Assembly (NCBI GenBank): GCA_016930715.1
Contig: JAFGGC010000001.1
Location: 124,001-188,000, forward strand
Source: Endomicrobiales bacterium
GTDB taxonomy: Bacteria; Elusimicrobiota; Endomicrobiia; Endomicrobiales; JAFGGC01
DNA length: 64,000 nt
Direction of reading: 5' to 3'
The position numbers and the translations under genes were made by a program. Numbering within the stretch: the first letter of the stretch is position 1; each line of letters begins with the position of its first letter. This document shows, in pieces, positions 17,188 to 26,845 of the stretch. The notes beneath the pieces were generated by a model that saw only the letters and a program-made list of their open reading frames with translations, did no database searches and was not told the origin of the DNA.

Positions 17188-17800
17188 GGCTTTTATCAGT
17201 GGTATCCTGCTTGGCCTTTCCAATAACCTGACTTGCGCCGGTGTGTGCGCTCCGGTCCTTCTGCCCTACCTCGTATCCGAACAAAAAGGTTCCGCGAAAG
17301 CCACCGGGCTTTTTCTCCTGGGAAGGCTTGCCGCTTACGCTGCCTTCGGGGTCCTGTCAGGAGCGGCGGGAATCTATTTCGAAGCAAGGCTGAACCCCAG
17401 GATATTCGGGGTATTCCTGGCCGTCTTCGCGCTGTGGCTGATGCTCTATTCCACGGGAAAAGCGGGCGTGAACCTTTCGCTCTGCCGGGTCTTCGCGTCA
17501 ACGGCTTCCGCAGGCACGCTGCCTTTCTACGCGGGCTTCATTATGGGGATGAACCTCTGCCCGCCGTTCCTCCTCGCGCTTGCGCTGGCCCTTGACTATG
17601 GGAGCGTAATGGGGGCTCTGGCGCTTTTTATGGGGTTCTACGCCGGCTCAAGCGCCTGGATGATACCCCTTTTCTTCGCGGACAGGGTGAAGATGCATCC
17701 CGTGATAGTGAAGTCTTTAAGGGTTTTTCTTTTCCTGGTTGGCTCGTACTTCCTCTGGCGGGGAATAACGGTGTTTATCAGCCCTTCGTCTCGCCTGTGA
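17186..17800 (+). CDS. CcdA/DsbD-like (UreH/SafE-type) membrane protein
   Basis: The 204-residue integral membrane protein has about six hydrophobic helices. It opens with FISGILLGLSNNLTCAGVCAPVLLPYL, where the Cys-x3-Cys-Ala-Pro pattern resembles DsbD_2/UreH-like cytochrome-biogenesis or sulfite-exporter proteins. GMNLCPPFLLAL near residue 125 is the second half of the internal duplication. Electron transfer across the membrane is likely from the family but unproven. In-frame upstream sequence reaches a stop quickly without another start, so the ATG stands. It follows the AMMECR1 fusion by 82 nt and ends convergently, overlapping the response-regulator gene by 23 nt. Confidence 0.8.
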   Translation: MAFISGILLGLSNNLTCAGVCAPVLLPYLVSEQKGSAKATGLFLLGRLAAYAAFGVLSGAAGIYFEARLNPRIFGVFLAVFALWLMLYSTGKAGVNLSLCRVFASTASAGTLPFYAGFIMGMNLCPPFLLALALALDYGSVMGALALFMGFYAGSSAWMIPLFFADRVKMHPVIVKSLRVFLFLVGSYFLWRGITVFISPSSRL

Positions 17801-18155
17801 GCCTGGCTACAATCTCCAACATTTTTTCTATCTCGAACGGTTTTGAAAGATAAACCGCGTTTTCCTTCCCCTCGGCGGGGTTCTTGGCAAGGTCGCCGGC
17901 TATCATGCCCGAAATGTAGATTATCGGTATTTTTTTAGCGGTTATCCTTGTCTTCAAGTCATATGAAACCGACGCCCCGTCCATCTCGGGCATCATAAGG
18001 TCCAGTATCAAAAGGTCAAGGTGTTCGTCCTTGAGCTTTTTTATGGTCTCTTCACCCGTCGTGGCGGTCAGGACCTCGTAGCCTTCCAGCTTGAGGATGT
18101 TCTCAAGGGTGTCCTGTATGTTCTTGTCGTCGTCAGCAACGAGTATTCGCTTCAC
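17778..18155 (-). CDS. Single-domain response regulator (CheY-like receiver)
   Basis: The 125-residue product is one receiver domain. The acidic pocket is DDD at residues 8-10, the phosphorylatable Asp is in LLILDLMMPEMDG (about residue 52), the Ser/Thr switch is in YISG, and the Lys is in LSKPFE. There is no output domain, so it would act through protein-protein contacts after phosphorylation by an unseen kinase. The start is GTG with only a weak ribosome site. It converges with and overlaps the CcdA-like gene at the 3' end. Confidence 0.9.
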   Translation of the reverse strand: MKRILVADDDKNIQDTLENILKLEGYEVLTATTGEETIKKLKDEHLDLLILDLMMPEMDGASVSYDLKTRITAKKIPIIYISGMIAGDLAKNPAEGKENAVYLSKPFEIEKMLEIVARLTGETKG

Positions 18156-18254
18156 CTGAAAAAACCCCGCAAATCAACCGTGATTAAATGCAAAATGATA
18201 TGAAGTCATTTATGCGCCGCTAAACCACCAAACCTAAGGTGACCCGCTGAAGCA

Positions 18255-18295
18255 GTGAAATTGACACGCCGAATAGGTGTGGCTATCAATTTCAC
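18255..18295. repeat. Palindrome GTGAAATTGA...TCAATTTCAC
   Basis: A perfect 10-bp stem (18255-18264 and 18286-18295) encloses a smaller imperfect inner stem. It lies in the spacer between the response regulator and the symporter gene. It has no T-tract in either direction. Confidence 0.55.
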
Positions 18296-18386
18296 GTTCT
18301 GCGCAGGCGCGGTCGTTTTCATTCTCGAATTTTAAACCTTTCAATGCTTCATATTATAACACTTCAAAACCAAGTAGGCAATGATA

Positions 18387-19322
18387 TCACGGCTCGGAGC
18401 TTTTCGACCATATCCTTGCCAGCACCGACGCCGTCACTATGCACCATACCGCGAAAAGCGCGTTGGGAAGCGCGGTCTGCGAAGAAAAATGCTTGAGCGC
18501 GAGGACTGCCCCGAGCCCGGCGTTCTGCATGCCCACCTCGAAGGAAAGGGTCCTTCTCCTTTTCCTGTCAAACCCGTACATAACGCCTGCCCCGTAGCCG
18601 GACGCCATACCGAACAGGTTGTGCAGGAAGATGGCGATGAATATCAAGAAGGTAACGTTCAGTATGTAATCGCGGTTGAGCGCCACCACGAGCCCGCATA
18701 TGAGCGCTATGAAAAAAGCCGAAAAGGCCGGGAAAAACTCTATGTACTGTTCCACGTATTTCCTGAAATAGTGCTTTATGGCAAAACCCGCGATGAGCGG
18801 CAGTATAACCATCTTGATTATCGAGAAGAACATGGGCCAGAAGGGTATGTCAAGGTAAGTCCTGCCGTAGAGATAGGTCAACAGAGGCGTCAGTACCGGC
18901 GCAAGGAAAGTAGACGTGGAAGTAAGGGCCACCGAATAGGCGACGTCGGCCTTAGCCAGGTACGATATGACGTTGGAAGCCATCGCTCCGGGGGTCGCTC
19001 CGACTATTATGAGGCCGAGGGCAAGCTCTGGAGGCAGGCGCAGCGCTTTGGCGATAGCAAACCCCAGGGCGGGCATTATGGCGAACTGCGCCAGGCTTCC
19101 GAGAAGCACGAGCTGGGGCTTCATTATCACGGGCTTGAAATCCTCGAAATTCAGGACCGCCCCTATCCCCACCATCGTCAGCGCGAAAAGCCACTCGATA
19201 TGCGGCTTGAAAACTATCAGTACCTCGGGTAAAAAATACGCAACGAGGCCCGCTACAAGGACCCAAAGCACCATTAGTTTCGTGAAATACCTGAATACCG
19301 CGTTAAGAGCGTTAAGCATCAT
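18387..19322 (-). CDS. Bile acid:sodium symporter (SBF) family transporter
   Basis: The 311-residue, roughly ten-helix membrane protein is of the BASS/SBF family. It carries the typical GIGAVLNFEDF and GATPGAMASNVISYLAKADVAYSVALT segments, and FEVGMQNAGLGAVLA in the second half. The family couples sodium entry to uptake of organic anions. The substrate cannot be read from sequence. I start at ATG 19322, which overlaps the DUF1846 stop as TGATG, instead of the upstream track start. The two genes are therefore translationally coupled. Confidence 0.9.
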   Translation of the reverse strand: MMLNALNAVFRYFTKLMVLWVLVAGLVAYFLPEVLIVFKPHIEWLFALTMVGIGAVLNFEDFKPVIMKPQLVLLGSLAQFAIMPALGFAIAKALRLPPELALGLIIVGATPGAMASNVISYLAKADVAYSVALTSTSTFLAPVLTPLLTYLYGRTYLDIPFWPMFFSIIKMVILPLIAGFAIKHYFRKYVEQYIEFFPAFSAFFIALICGLVVALNRDYILNVTFLIFIAIFLHNLFGMASGYGAGVMYGFDRKRRRTLSFEVGMQNAGLGAVLALKHFSSQTALPNALFAVWCIVTASVLARIWSKSSEP

Positions 19323-20839
19323 CAGTTGATAAAGAGGCTTTTCGTCGAAAAATCCGAATCGCACGTGAGGTTGACTCCGAGCTTTCTCAAGCCCGCCTCG
19401 TCTCCCGGGGTCGGGATATGGGTAAGGTGGACCTCGCAGCCTTTTAGCTCCTTTAGTTTTTCGACCGCCAGCTGTGCCGCGGTGTTGGTGGTGGAACTAA
19501 TGCTCAACGCTATGAGCGTTTCCTCAAGGTCGAGGCTTATCATCTTCTTGTTCAAAACCTCTTTTTTAAGATGCGCCAGCGAATCGATGACGTTCTGCGG
19601 CAAAAGGTGTATCTTCTTCGGCAGGTCCGCAAGGCGCTTCACGGCGTTGAGTATCAGGGCCGAAGACGCGTGCATTAGCGGTGAATTTTCCCCGGTCACT
19701 ATCGTCCCGTCTTTCAGTTCTATGGCGGCCCCGCAGAAAACCCCTTCGTTCCCTTTTTCTTTTTCCTGCGCCTTTTTAGACGCCTCCCTCGCCGGCAAAA
19801 CGACGGGGCGGTCCTCGACTTTCGCGCCGACGTTCTTCATCACCAGCTCGGCGAGGTCCAGTGTCTCCTTGTCGGCAAGCCCCATGACGTACTCGCAGGC
19901 GCACCTGAAATACCTGCGCACTATCTCCTGGTGAGCCGCGCGCTGAACCGCATCGTCGTCTATCACGCCGAACCCGGCGCGGTTGACGCCCATATCGGTC
20001 GGGGACTTGTAGAATGATTCCCCTCCCGTTATCTTTTCGATTATTCGCCTGAGAAGCGGAAAGGCCTCCACGTCGCGGTTGTAATTGACGGTTTTCTCGT
20101 TGTAAGCCTCGAGATGGTGATGGTCTATCAGGTTAAAATCCTTGAGGTCGACCGTTGCGGCCTCGTAAGCTACGTTGACCTTGTGCGTGAGGGGCAGGTT
20201 CCATATGGGGAAGGTCTCGAATTTCGCGTACCCCGCCTTGACCCCTCTTTTGTATTCGTGGTAGAGCTGTCCGAGACAGGTCGCAAGCTTTCCGCTCCCC
20301 GGGCCGGGACCGGTCACGACGACGATTGGTTTTGAGGTTTTTATGTATTCGTTGGCCCCGTAGCCTTCATCGCTCACAATCAGGTCGACGTCGGTGGGAT
20401 AGCCCTTGGTCTTGTAATGCGTGTAGACCTTGATGCCCCTTCTCTCGAGCTTGTTCTTGAAGATCTTCGCTGACGGCTGGTTCTCGAACCTGGTGACGAC
20501 CACCGCGGTTATGTCAATCCCCCATTCCTTGAAATCATCGATGGTCTTCAAGGCGTCGGAATCGTACGTTATGCCGAAATCCCCTCTCATTTTTTTTCTT
20601 TCTATGTCGCCGGCGAATATGCACAGGACAACTTCAGCATTGTCTTTAATCCTCTGAAGAAGGCGCATCTTGACGTTCGGGTCGAACCCCGGCAGGACCC
20701 TCGCCGCGTGATAGTCGTAGAGAATCTTTCCCCCGAACTCAAGGTAAAGTTTGTTGTTGAAGCGCGTGACGCGTTCGCTTATTGAAGCTGTCTGTTCGGC
20801 GAGGTATTTCTCGTTGTCAAAACCAATCTTCGCAGGCAT
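19322..20839 (-). CDS. DUF1846 family protein
   Basis: The 505-residue product matches the full-length DUF1846 (PF08903) family. Landmarks are the N-terminal [17 protein letters not shown], a glycine-rich [22 protein letters not shown] segment resembling a nucleotide-binding loop, and [21 protein letters not shown]. Structures exist for the family, but to my knowledge no firm function does. AAGGGG precedes the ATG. It is the first gene of a two-gene unit with the SBF transporter. That pairing could hint at a small-molecule function, but I only infer it. Confidence 0.9.
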   Translation of the reverse strand: MPAKIGFDNEKYLAEQTASISERVTRFNNKLYLEFGGKILYDYHAARVLPGFDPNVKMRLLQRIKDNAEVVLCIFAGDIERKKMRGDFGITYDSDALKTIDDFKEWGIDITAVVVTRFENQPSAKIFKNKLERRGIKVYTHYKTKGYPTDVDLIVSDEGYGANEYIKTSKPIVVVTGPGPGSGKLATCLGQLYHEYKRGVKAGYAKFETFPIWNLPLTHKVNVAYEAATVDLKDFNLIDHHHLEAYNEKTVNYNRDVEAFPLLRRIIEKITGGESFYKSPTDMGVNRAGFGVIDDDAVQRAAHQEIVRRYFRCACEYVMGLADKETLDLAELVMKNVGAKVEDRPVVLPAREASKKAQEKEKGNEGVFCGAAIELKDGTIVTGENSPLMHASSALILNAVKRLADLPKKIHLLPQNVIDSLAHLKKEVLNKKMISLDLEETLIALSISSTTNTAAQLAVEKLKELKGCEVHLTHIPTPGDEAGLRKLGVNLTCDSDFSTKSLFIN

Positions 20840-20893
20840 CTGGACGCCCCTTCTTCTGGAATTTTGACATATTGTATCAAATTATTCGCCAAT

Positions 20894-20940
20894 AAAAAAT
20901 ACGAGCCGCAGCCCGCAGCGGGCACAAAGGCACGTATTTT
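20894..20940 (-). terminator. Terminator-like hairpin downstream of the 21010-24140 cluster
   Basis: On the minus strand AAAATACG and CGTATTTTTT bracket an inner GCCCGC/GCGGGC stem, and the outer stem runs into a T-run. It is positioned to end transcription of the lipoprotein genes. Confidence 0.55.
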
Positions 20941-21009
20941 GAGCGTCTGAACGAAAAAGGCACTAATGATTCTTCGAAGGTTACTGAAAGCGCGTTGTCC
21001 CGTCGGTGA

Positions 21010-21534
21010 TCATCCTTTTAGAGTGACGAAACACTGGTGTATGCTTTCGCGTATCGCTTTTTGGTAGAGTTTTTCAAGATACTCATGCGAAACGCTCATT
21101 GATTTTATCTCAAGAAGGGCTTCTCCGGACGCGTATTCCGTCCTGTCTTTGAGCTTGAACTCCATTTTGACGGCGAACTTCACTTCTTCGAACTTGCCCG
21201 TCAGCCTGCTTTTGTACCCTTTTTCCCCTTTTTTAACGAATACAGTCAGGTCCACGGGCGAGCCTTCCGTGCTTAGGTGCCTTTCGGTTTCTCTTTTTAT
21301 CAACTCCCTGTGCTCGGGCGTCAGCGCCGGGAAAAGGCTTGCCTCTTTCTTCTTCAACGGGAACGAAACAATGTCGGATACCCCGACTCTCTCGTCCACG
21401 ATATTGAACGAATTGAGCGCCAGGCCTTCGAAATACGCCTGACTGTAGTCGAATGTGTCTATTAGGTAGTTTTTCTTCGCCGCGCAGCCGAGCAGTAAAA
21501 CCGACAAGAGACCGATATAAACGGTTTTCCTCAT
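21010..21534 (-). CDS. Lipoprotein of unknown function
   Basis: The 174-residue protein begins MRKTVYIGLLSVLLLGCAAKK, a clear lipoprotein signal with lipobox LLGC. The rest is soluble, alpha/beta-like, with no family I recognise. It ends a same-direction cluster with a VWA-like lipoprotein and an integral membrane protein, suggesting an envelope complex. A terminator-like hairpin follows. Confidence 0.75.
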   Translation of the reverse strand: MRKTVYIGLLSVLLLGCAAKKNYLIDTFDYSQAYFEGLALNSFNIVDERVGVSDIVSFPLKKKEASLFPALTPEHRELIKRETERHLSTEGSPVDLTVFVKKGEKGYKSRLTGKFEEVKFAVKMEFKLKDRTEYASGEALLEIKSMSVSHEYLEKLYQKAIRESIHQCFVTLKG

Positions 21535-21622
21535 AAGAACCTCTCTGTAGTCACTATTGTTTTATTTTTCCCCAAACCGGCCACGCCTTATGAAATATCA
21601 GGGGAAATGGTTTAAAGACGCG

Positions 21623-22906
21623 TCAGTCGATGAGGTTTCTTACCGACTCCCTGGTAAACTTGCCTTTTTCCTTCAGGTTCTCGAACATGTGGTACTTGAC
21701 CTGTATCTTGCTCTTTTTGCCGCCAGCTCCCAGCAGTTTCGCCCAGGAATCCAGCACGTCGGTGTTGTACCTCTTCTGCGGTACGCAGAACTTGACGCTG
21801 ACTTCTTTCAGGGAGTCGTCCGACACCCCGGAGATGAGCTGCCCGCTTTCAGGCCTGAATACCTTTTCTATACCGGAGAGCAGGTCGCGGTCGTACCCCA
21901 CGCCGTCCTCGTATTTACCCTTCGGGTCATTCTTGCCGTCGCCGACAATGATGAAACTCACCTTCATGCCGATGTCCTGGTCGAAGTCTTCCCAGCTGTT
22001 AACGAGATTGCTTATCTCGCTGAAGCTTCTTTGGATAAATACCTCGTAGTTGGACGAGCCGTTGAACACCTTCACCCCTTTTTCATAACTGGCGTTGATG
22101 AGCTTGTCTATGGCAGAATCGATTTCCTTGCCCCTGGGCTTGCAGACGGTGGACCCGGCATTCCCGATGATGAAATATACTGCCGGGTTCAGTTCTTTCA
22201 ATTTTCCGTAGATACCGCTCTCTACCCATCTTTCATCGATCGGCACGGCGTTTTTCCGGCCCAGCGAATCGTCGATAATATTCAAGAGCGCGTATATATC
22301 GTCTTTGAGCTGACTGAGAAGCGCCGGCTGGTTCGGAACGCTGACCGTGTACGTGAACTTGTCCAGTTCAGCGTTTACCCTGCTTATTTGCTTGTTCACG
22401 CGCACCATCGAAGCGGGATTTATGCCCTCGTTGTATTCCGGGGCGTTCGAACTTTCGGGAATCCTGATGTAATTTCGTTTTTTGAGGGCGAGTTTCAGCT
22501 CGCTCATGCTGTATTTAATCCTGTCGGAAAGGTATCCCTTGTCGTAGGAGCTTCCCGCGCTGTCCGAAAGCATTGTTATCATTTCTATGGAATTCTCTAT
22601 TTGCGTTCGTATGAGCTCTCTGTCCACGGTTTTAACGAACGTGCCGGCCTCAAGGCGCGTTCTCACTATGAAATCCGGGCTCTCCGTTATGACGTTGAGC
22701 TCATTGAGGTATTCCCTTATCCTGTAAGAAATTTCCCGTATTCTTGTCCTCGAAAGATCGGTGAAACGCTTCTCGCTGACCAGGCTCGTGCTCCAGAAAG
22801 AGCGCGAGCAATCCACTCCTATGACGTATATGTGCGGTGCTTCGGGGGCACTTCCGCACCCCAACAACAGAACGACTGCCGCAAGTATAAATATTTTTTT
22901 ACGCAT
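21623..22906 (-). CDS. Lipoprotein with VWA-like domain
   Basis: The 427-residue protein has a lipoprotein signal (LLLGCGSAP). The sequence directly after it, HIYVIGVDCSRSFWS, has the D-x-S-x-S MIDAS arrangement of von Willebrand A domains. KVSFIIVGDGKND near residue 315 is another Rossmann-like strand. The intervening 200 residues look helical. A MIDAS would bind a divalent metal and mediate protein contacts in the periplasm. It overlaps the membrane-protein gene by 8 nt, so the two are coupled. The long plus-strand ORF across it (21557-22957) is a shadow. Confidence 0.7.
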   Translation of the reverse strand: MRKKIFILAAVVLLLGCGSAPEAPHIYVIGVDCSRSFWSTSLVSEKRFTDLSRTRIREISYRIREYLNELNVITESPDFIVRTRLEAGTFVKTVDRELIRTQIENSIEMITMLSDSAGSSYDKGYLSDRIKYSMSELKLALKKRNYIRIPESSNAPEYNEGINPASMVRVNKQISRVNAELDKFTYTVSVPNQPALLSQLKDDIYALLNIIDDSLGRKNAVPIDERWVESGIYGKLKELNPAVYFIIGNAGSTVCKPRGKEIDSAIDKLINASYEKGVKVFNGSSNYEVFIQRSFSEISNLVNSWEDFDQDIGMKVSFIIVGDGKNDPKGKYEDGVGYDRDLLSGIEKVFRPESGQLISGVSDDSLKEVSVKFCVPQKRYNTDVLDSWAKLLGAGGKKSKIQVKYHMFENLKEKGKFTRESVRNLID

Positions 22907-24140
22907 TCCTTTTCCTTCCTATCGACAGGATCTCGTCTTGAACCTTTTTCCATGTAAGTACCGTCTTGTCAAGAAAATAAGACTGAAAGCCGTTCGAGCT
23001 GAAAACTATCAGCGGCACGAAGACTATCAGCACTAGTATGCCCATTAGTATGCCGCCTATCGGCACGCCCGAAGCTTTCGACATATTGAGATAGGCGTAG
23101 GCCATACCGCTCACGCAGACTATGCTCTCAAGGTACATCCCGAGCACCAGTATCTCATTTATCCTTCTTTCGTCCCTCACGGCCCGCGCTTCTTCGGCCA
23201 GTTTCGGGAATATCTTGGAAAGAAGCGGCGCGTAGAGATACGATATCCCGGTTCTGTAAAAAAGCACGACGTAGTCAATATTATGGCCCTCTTTCCGGGC
23301 GTCATGCCTTGAAAGTATGTAGCTGCCTATCGTCGTTATGAGCGGAACTACGACGACAATCGGCACGAGGACCAGGTCCAGGAATATCTTGAACTTGATG
23401 GGCATCCAGAAAATGAACTGTCTTAAGCCCTCACCGCCGTCAACGAAAGGTATAAGCCCTTTGTGAAACAGAGGCAGGAAGCCGACGTATATCAGCGTTA
23501 TCTCGGCGGTATACAGCAGGGCGAACAGGCAGAAAAAACCCGCAAGCGGAAGCATTTTTTTCAGGAACCAGGCTGTTCCCCTGTAGGTCATGCCGAGAGG
23601 GTACAAAACGATGGTGTAAACCGAAGCAAGCGTCGAATGAATAGACGCGAAAGGAACGAAGAACAATATTATGAAAACACGGAACAGCACGGACGCTGAA
23701 GGCATCCAGCCGGATACGGCGAGCTCCGGAAACTGGGAAGAAACCACCTCAAGCAGCCTGTTGAAGACAGGGCCGGCAATCTTCGCGCATATCGGAGCAA
23801 AAAGCACGAAAAACGTCAGACTGAAAAACGGGAACCTCAGGAAAAAATCGACGAGCCTTTCGTTGAAGGGACCGTGGCCCGGAAAATGCTCGTCCCTTGA
23901 GGTACTGAAGGCTTTTTTGACCTTTCCCTTGTCGTCTTTGATGAATCCCGGATAGAACCGCCTGTAGTCGTATTTTACCGCGAATTTCGGGAAGAAGAGG
24001 TAAACAATGCTGTCTATGGCGCTGAAGATCGCGTATTTTCCAACACCGACGAAAAGCAGGAATAGATTAATAAGCGCAAAAACCAACAGGATCAGGTCGA
24101 GGTCCGTCACGTAAAGGGTGAAATTCGGTATTTTGAACAA
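22899..24140 (-). CDS. Polytopic membrane protein of unknown function
   Basis: The 413-residue protein has about eight hydrophobic segments and a basic cytoplasmic loop (KVKKAFSTSRDEHFPGHGPFNERLV, about residues 85-110). I recognise no family. I start at TTG 24140 instead of the track start because AAGGAGG lies 5 nt upstream and the sequence then reads MFKIPNFTLYV. It is the first gene of the cluster with the two lipoproteins. Confidence 0.7.
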   Translation of the reverse strand: MFKIPNFTLYVTDLDLILLVFALINLFLLFVGVGKYAIFSAIDSIVYLFFPKFAVKYDYRRFYPGFIKDDKGKVKKAFSTSRDEHFPGHGPFNERLVDFFLRFPFFSLTFFVLFAPICAKIAGPVFNRLLEVVSSQFPELAVSGWMPSASVLFRVFIILFFVPFASIHSTLASVYTIVLYPLGMTYRGTAWFLKKMLPLAGFFCLFALLYTAEITLIYVGFLPLFHKGLIPFVDGGEGLRQFIFWMPIKFKIFLDLVLVPIVVVVPLITTIGSYILSRHDARKEGHNIDYVVLFYRTGISYLYAPLLSKIFPKLAEEARAVRDERRINEILVLGMYLESIVCVSGMAYAYLNMSKASGVPIGGILMGILVLIVFVPLIVFSSNGFQSYFLDKTVLTWKKVQDEILSIGRKRNA

Positions 24141-24272
24141 GCTGTCCTCCTTGTTCCGGCAGCAGATTCTTCTGACGTCAAAGGCCAAGCGGCATCACAA
24201 ATAACATACATAATTCCGGCTGATTTTTCAAGTATTACTCCGAAATGGACGCCCGTTTACGGCAAAACCCGC

Positions 24273-25940
24273 TTAACCGGCCGAAGAAACGTCTTTGCGC
24301 GACCTGAGCATATCGGCGAGCGCTTCACCGGTCATGCAGTACGGCACGAGCACCTCATCGGCCCCTTCTTCTTTCATCCTGTCGGCGTGGTCCTGAAAAT
24401 CAGCGGTGGCTATAATGAAAGCGTCTGGGGCAAGCAGCCGGCAGGTCTTGACCAGCTCCGCGTTCGTCGTGCCTTTCAGCAATATGTCGGGTATCGTAGA
24501 CAGGATGACCTCGGCTTCCCTGATGTGGGCGTGTTCGAGCGTGTCCACGCTTGAAATGTCCCCGAACACGCCTTCGATACCGAGTTTTTTTAGCTCCCTC
24601 AGGCTCTCGAGGTTGAAATCTATCACGAGTATCTGGTTCAACAGCCCGGGAAACTTCTCCGCAATAACCTTTATGAGCGACTGCGCTCCCCTGTGGTACC
24701 CGAGAATCATTATCGGGTAAGTCGGCACCACGTCGCAGGTCTCCTTGTCGCCCGTCAGACTGTCGCAGGGCTTGAAGACCGCTATCAGGCGCTCCAGTTG
24801 AAGGTATATCTCATGGTTATACTTGATCAGGTACGATGAAATCACGGAAGTAAACGCCATAGCGTAGGTCAGAAGCGACATCATATCGGCCCGTATGTGC
24901 CCGTAAACCACGCCGAGCGACGCCACGACGAGGGAAAACTCGCTTATCTGCGAAAGGTTGAGGCTCGTGATGAAAGCCGTCCTCCTGCCGGCGCCGGTTA
25001 TCGAAAGGAGCGGATATATGGTCGCGAACCTCGAAAGTATAACGAACACGACTATGACGGACGCCATTAAAAGAACCTCCGGCGTGGGCGCGCTTATCTT
25101 CATTCCGAGCGAAATGAAGAACAGCGTGAGGAAAAAATCCCGCAGCGGCAGGGTTTTCGCCGTTATGTGCACGCTGTACGGGAAAGTGGATATGGAAACG
25201 CCGGCGATCAGCGCGCCCATCTCCTTCGAAAGACCTATCATGTCGGCCGTGCCGGCCACGAGCGCGCACCATCCTATCGAGACCGCCACTATCATCTCGG
25301 GGCTTTTCGAGAGCATCCGGCAGACGTACTGCAGAACGAGCTTGCTTACCAGGAAACCGCCGGCTAAAAGAAACGCGCTTTTGACGAGAGCCATCAGGAA
25401 CAGCGCGACCTTGGGGTTCATGAAGTTCGGCTGAAAGGCAAGTATCGCTATCGCCCAGAGGTCCTGTATGATGAGTATCCCGAGGGTTATCTTCCCGTGC
25501 AGGCAGTCAAGCTCGAGCTTGTCGTAAAGAAGCTTTATCACTATCGCGGTGCTGCTCAACGCGCAGGCGAGCGCGAGGTACAGGGCGCTCAAGTCAGCGG
25601 GATTCAGCTGGTATTTTATCAGCATGAAAAACCCGAGCCCGAGCCCCGAACAGAACAGGAACTGGCCGATACCCGTCACGAGCAGCTGCCTTCCGGACGA
25701 GACTATCGTGTGGATGTCCATTTCAAGGCCGATGATGAAAAGGAGCAGTATCAGGCCGATTTCCGAGATTATCTCTATGCTATAGGGGTCGGTTATCAGT
25801 TTCAAACCGATATTGGGCCCTATGAGAGCTCCGGCAAAAAGGTAGGCAAGTATTATCGGCTGTTTGAGCCGGAAGGCGACTATCCCGAGAACGGTGGCAG
25901 CTACTATCGCTATCCCTATGTCAGTGATGAACCCGTGCAT
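24273..25940 (-). CDS. KefB-type monovalent cation:proton antiporter with RCK domain
   Basis: The 555-residue protein has about twelve helices of the CPA2/KefB family. It starts IGIAIVAATVLGIVAFRLKQP and includes the core LIAGVSISTFPYS and FISLGMKI. A cytoplasmic Rossmann RCK/TrkA_N domain follows from about residue 410 (PIMILGYHRGAQSLIKVI...VIDFN...GVFGDISSVDTLE). It should exchange potassium or sodium for protons, gated by nucleotide at the RCK domain. AAGGA precedes the ATG, with a promoter at 26004-26032. Confidence 0.93.
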   Translation of the reverse strand: MHGFITDIGIAIVAATVLGIVAFRLKQPIILAYLFAGALIGPNIGLKLITDPYSIEIISEIGLILLLFIIGLEMDIHTIVSSGRQLLVTGIGQFLFCSGLGLGFFMLIKYQLNPADLSALYLALACALSSTAIVIKLLYDKLELDCLHGKITLGILIIQDLWAIAILAFQPNFMNPKVALFLMALVKSAFLLAGGFLVSKLVLQYVCRMLSKSPEMIVAVSIGWCALVAGTADMIGLSKEMGALIAGVSISTFPYSVHITAKTLPLRDFFLTLFFISLGMKISAPTPEVLLMASVIVVFVILSRFATIYPLLSITGAGRRTAFITSLNLSQISEFSLVVASLGVVYGHIRADMMSLLTYAMAFTSVISSYLIKYNHEIYLQLERLIAVFKPCDSLTGDKETCDVVPTYPIMILGYHRGAQSLIKVIAEKFPGLLNQILVIDFNLESLRELKKLGIEGVFGDISSVDTLEHAHIREAEVILSTIPDILLKGTTNAELVKTCRLLAPDAFIIATADFQDHADRMKEEGADEVLVPYCMTGEALADMLRSRKDVSSAG

Positions 25941-26003
25941 TTATCGTCCTTAGTCCTTAATGAATGAATTCTGCCGGCATCGCCGTCGCCGCATTGACAA
26001 TTG

Positions 26004-26032
26004 ATTTTACTACTTCCGTCGAATTTTTTCAA
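26004..26032 (-). promoter_or_regulatory. Promoter of the KefB-type antiporter gene
   Basis: On the minus strand TTGAAA (26027-26032) and TAAAAT (26004-26009) are 17 nt apart. It begins immediately after the upstream terminator T-tract. Confidence 0.6.
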
Positions 26033-26060
26033 GAAAAAAACCCCGCACTTTCGTGCAAGG
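26033..26060 (-). terminator. Rho-independent terminator of the mscS gene
   Basis: On the minus strand CCTTGCAC-GAAA-GTGCGGGG forms an 8-bp stem with a GAAA tetraloop, followed by eight T. The 18-mer GCACTTTCGTGCAAGGTT of its plus strand recurs at 30216-30233, where the T-tract is absent. Confidence 0.8.
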
Positions 26061-26124
26061 TTGACGGCACTGTCCGTTAAGCGGCTTCATTTCTTGATTA
26101 CGGGATGTCCTGGTATTTAACGCG

Positions 26125-26766
26125 TTACTTTTTAATATCTTCTTCTTTGAGCGAATGATTTATGATCTTGTTAGTGCACAAATCCACGTTGGGAATGATG
26201 ATTACCGCGTTGTCATCGCGCATGAACATTGTCCTGCGTATGCCAATATTGAGCACTCTCGCCTTTTCACCCGAGGGAACGGTAACGATATCGCCCCTGC
26301 GGAACGGAACGTCCAGAAGGATCATAAAACCGGCTATTATATTGGCGATAAAATCCTTTGCCGCAAGCCCGATCGCCAGGGAACTTACCCCTATCGCCGC
26401 CACAAGTGCGCTTATGTTCACCCCGTAAACCGGCAAGATGATCAACAGCACCATTATCCAGATCGTAACGCGCATGACACGCTGAATAAAAGGAAGGAGG
26501 TCGTCATCAAGCGTTGTGGCGGTATTGACCGCAACGTTGTTCTGATACCATATGATGATCCCGTCACCGATGCGTTGAATAATCAATCCCAGCACGATGA
26601 GAAATAACGTGTAAAAGAACTTTTGCACGCTGAACCCCATGACACTAAGAGTGATGTAACCCTGACGATGCAGGCTGTAGATTCCCAGAAGCGCGCAAAA
26701 TACCAGAACTGGAATTAACGACGTTTTTACGGCCTGCCATACCGCGTTACTGTAACGGATTTTCAT
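26125..26766 (-). CDS. Short MscS-family mechanosensitive channel
   Basis: The 213-residue protein has about four membrane segments. It carries the MscS pore-helix region LVAAIGVSSLAIGLAAKDFIANIIAGFMIL and the beta domain DVPFRRGDIVTVPSGEKARVLNIGIRRTMF...IIIPN. It stops soon after IINHSL, so the usual C-terminal alpha/beta vestibule domain (about 90 residues) is missing. GGAAT lies before the ATG. It should act as a stretch-activated inner-membrane channel. Whether the truncated form gates normally is unknown. Confidence 0.9.
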   Translation of the reverse strand: MKIRYSNAVWQAVKTSLIPVLVFCALLGIYSLHRQGYITLSVMGFSVQKFFYTLFLIVLGLIIQRIGDGIIIWYQNNVAVNTATTLDDDLLPFIQRVMRVTIWIMVLLIILPVYGVNISALVAAIGVSSLAIGLAAKDFIANIIAGFMILLDVPFRRGDIVTVPSGEKARVLNIGIRRTMFMRDDNAVIIIPNVDLCTNKIINHSLKEEDIKK

Positions 26767-26845
26767 GATTCCTTCCTTGCCAGAAGATTAAATACATATG
26801 CCATATTTGTCATACAATAGGGATTGGGCCCCCACTGCGCGCCGT

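Noticed and set aside
18381-19232. 283-codon plus-strand ORF
   Set aside because: It is a shadow of the SBF transporter with arginine/histidine/tyrosine-rich nonsense composition.
21557-22957. 466-codon plus-strand ORF
   Set aside because: It is antisense to the VWA-like lipoprotein gene, which has a signal peptide, coupling and a matching operon. The plus-strand product looks like no protein family.
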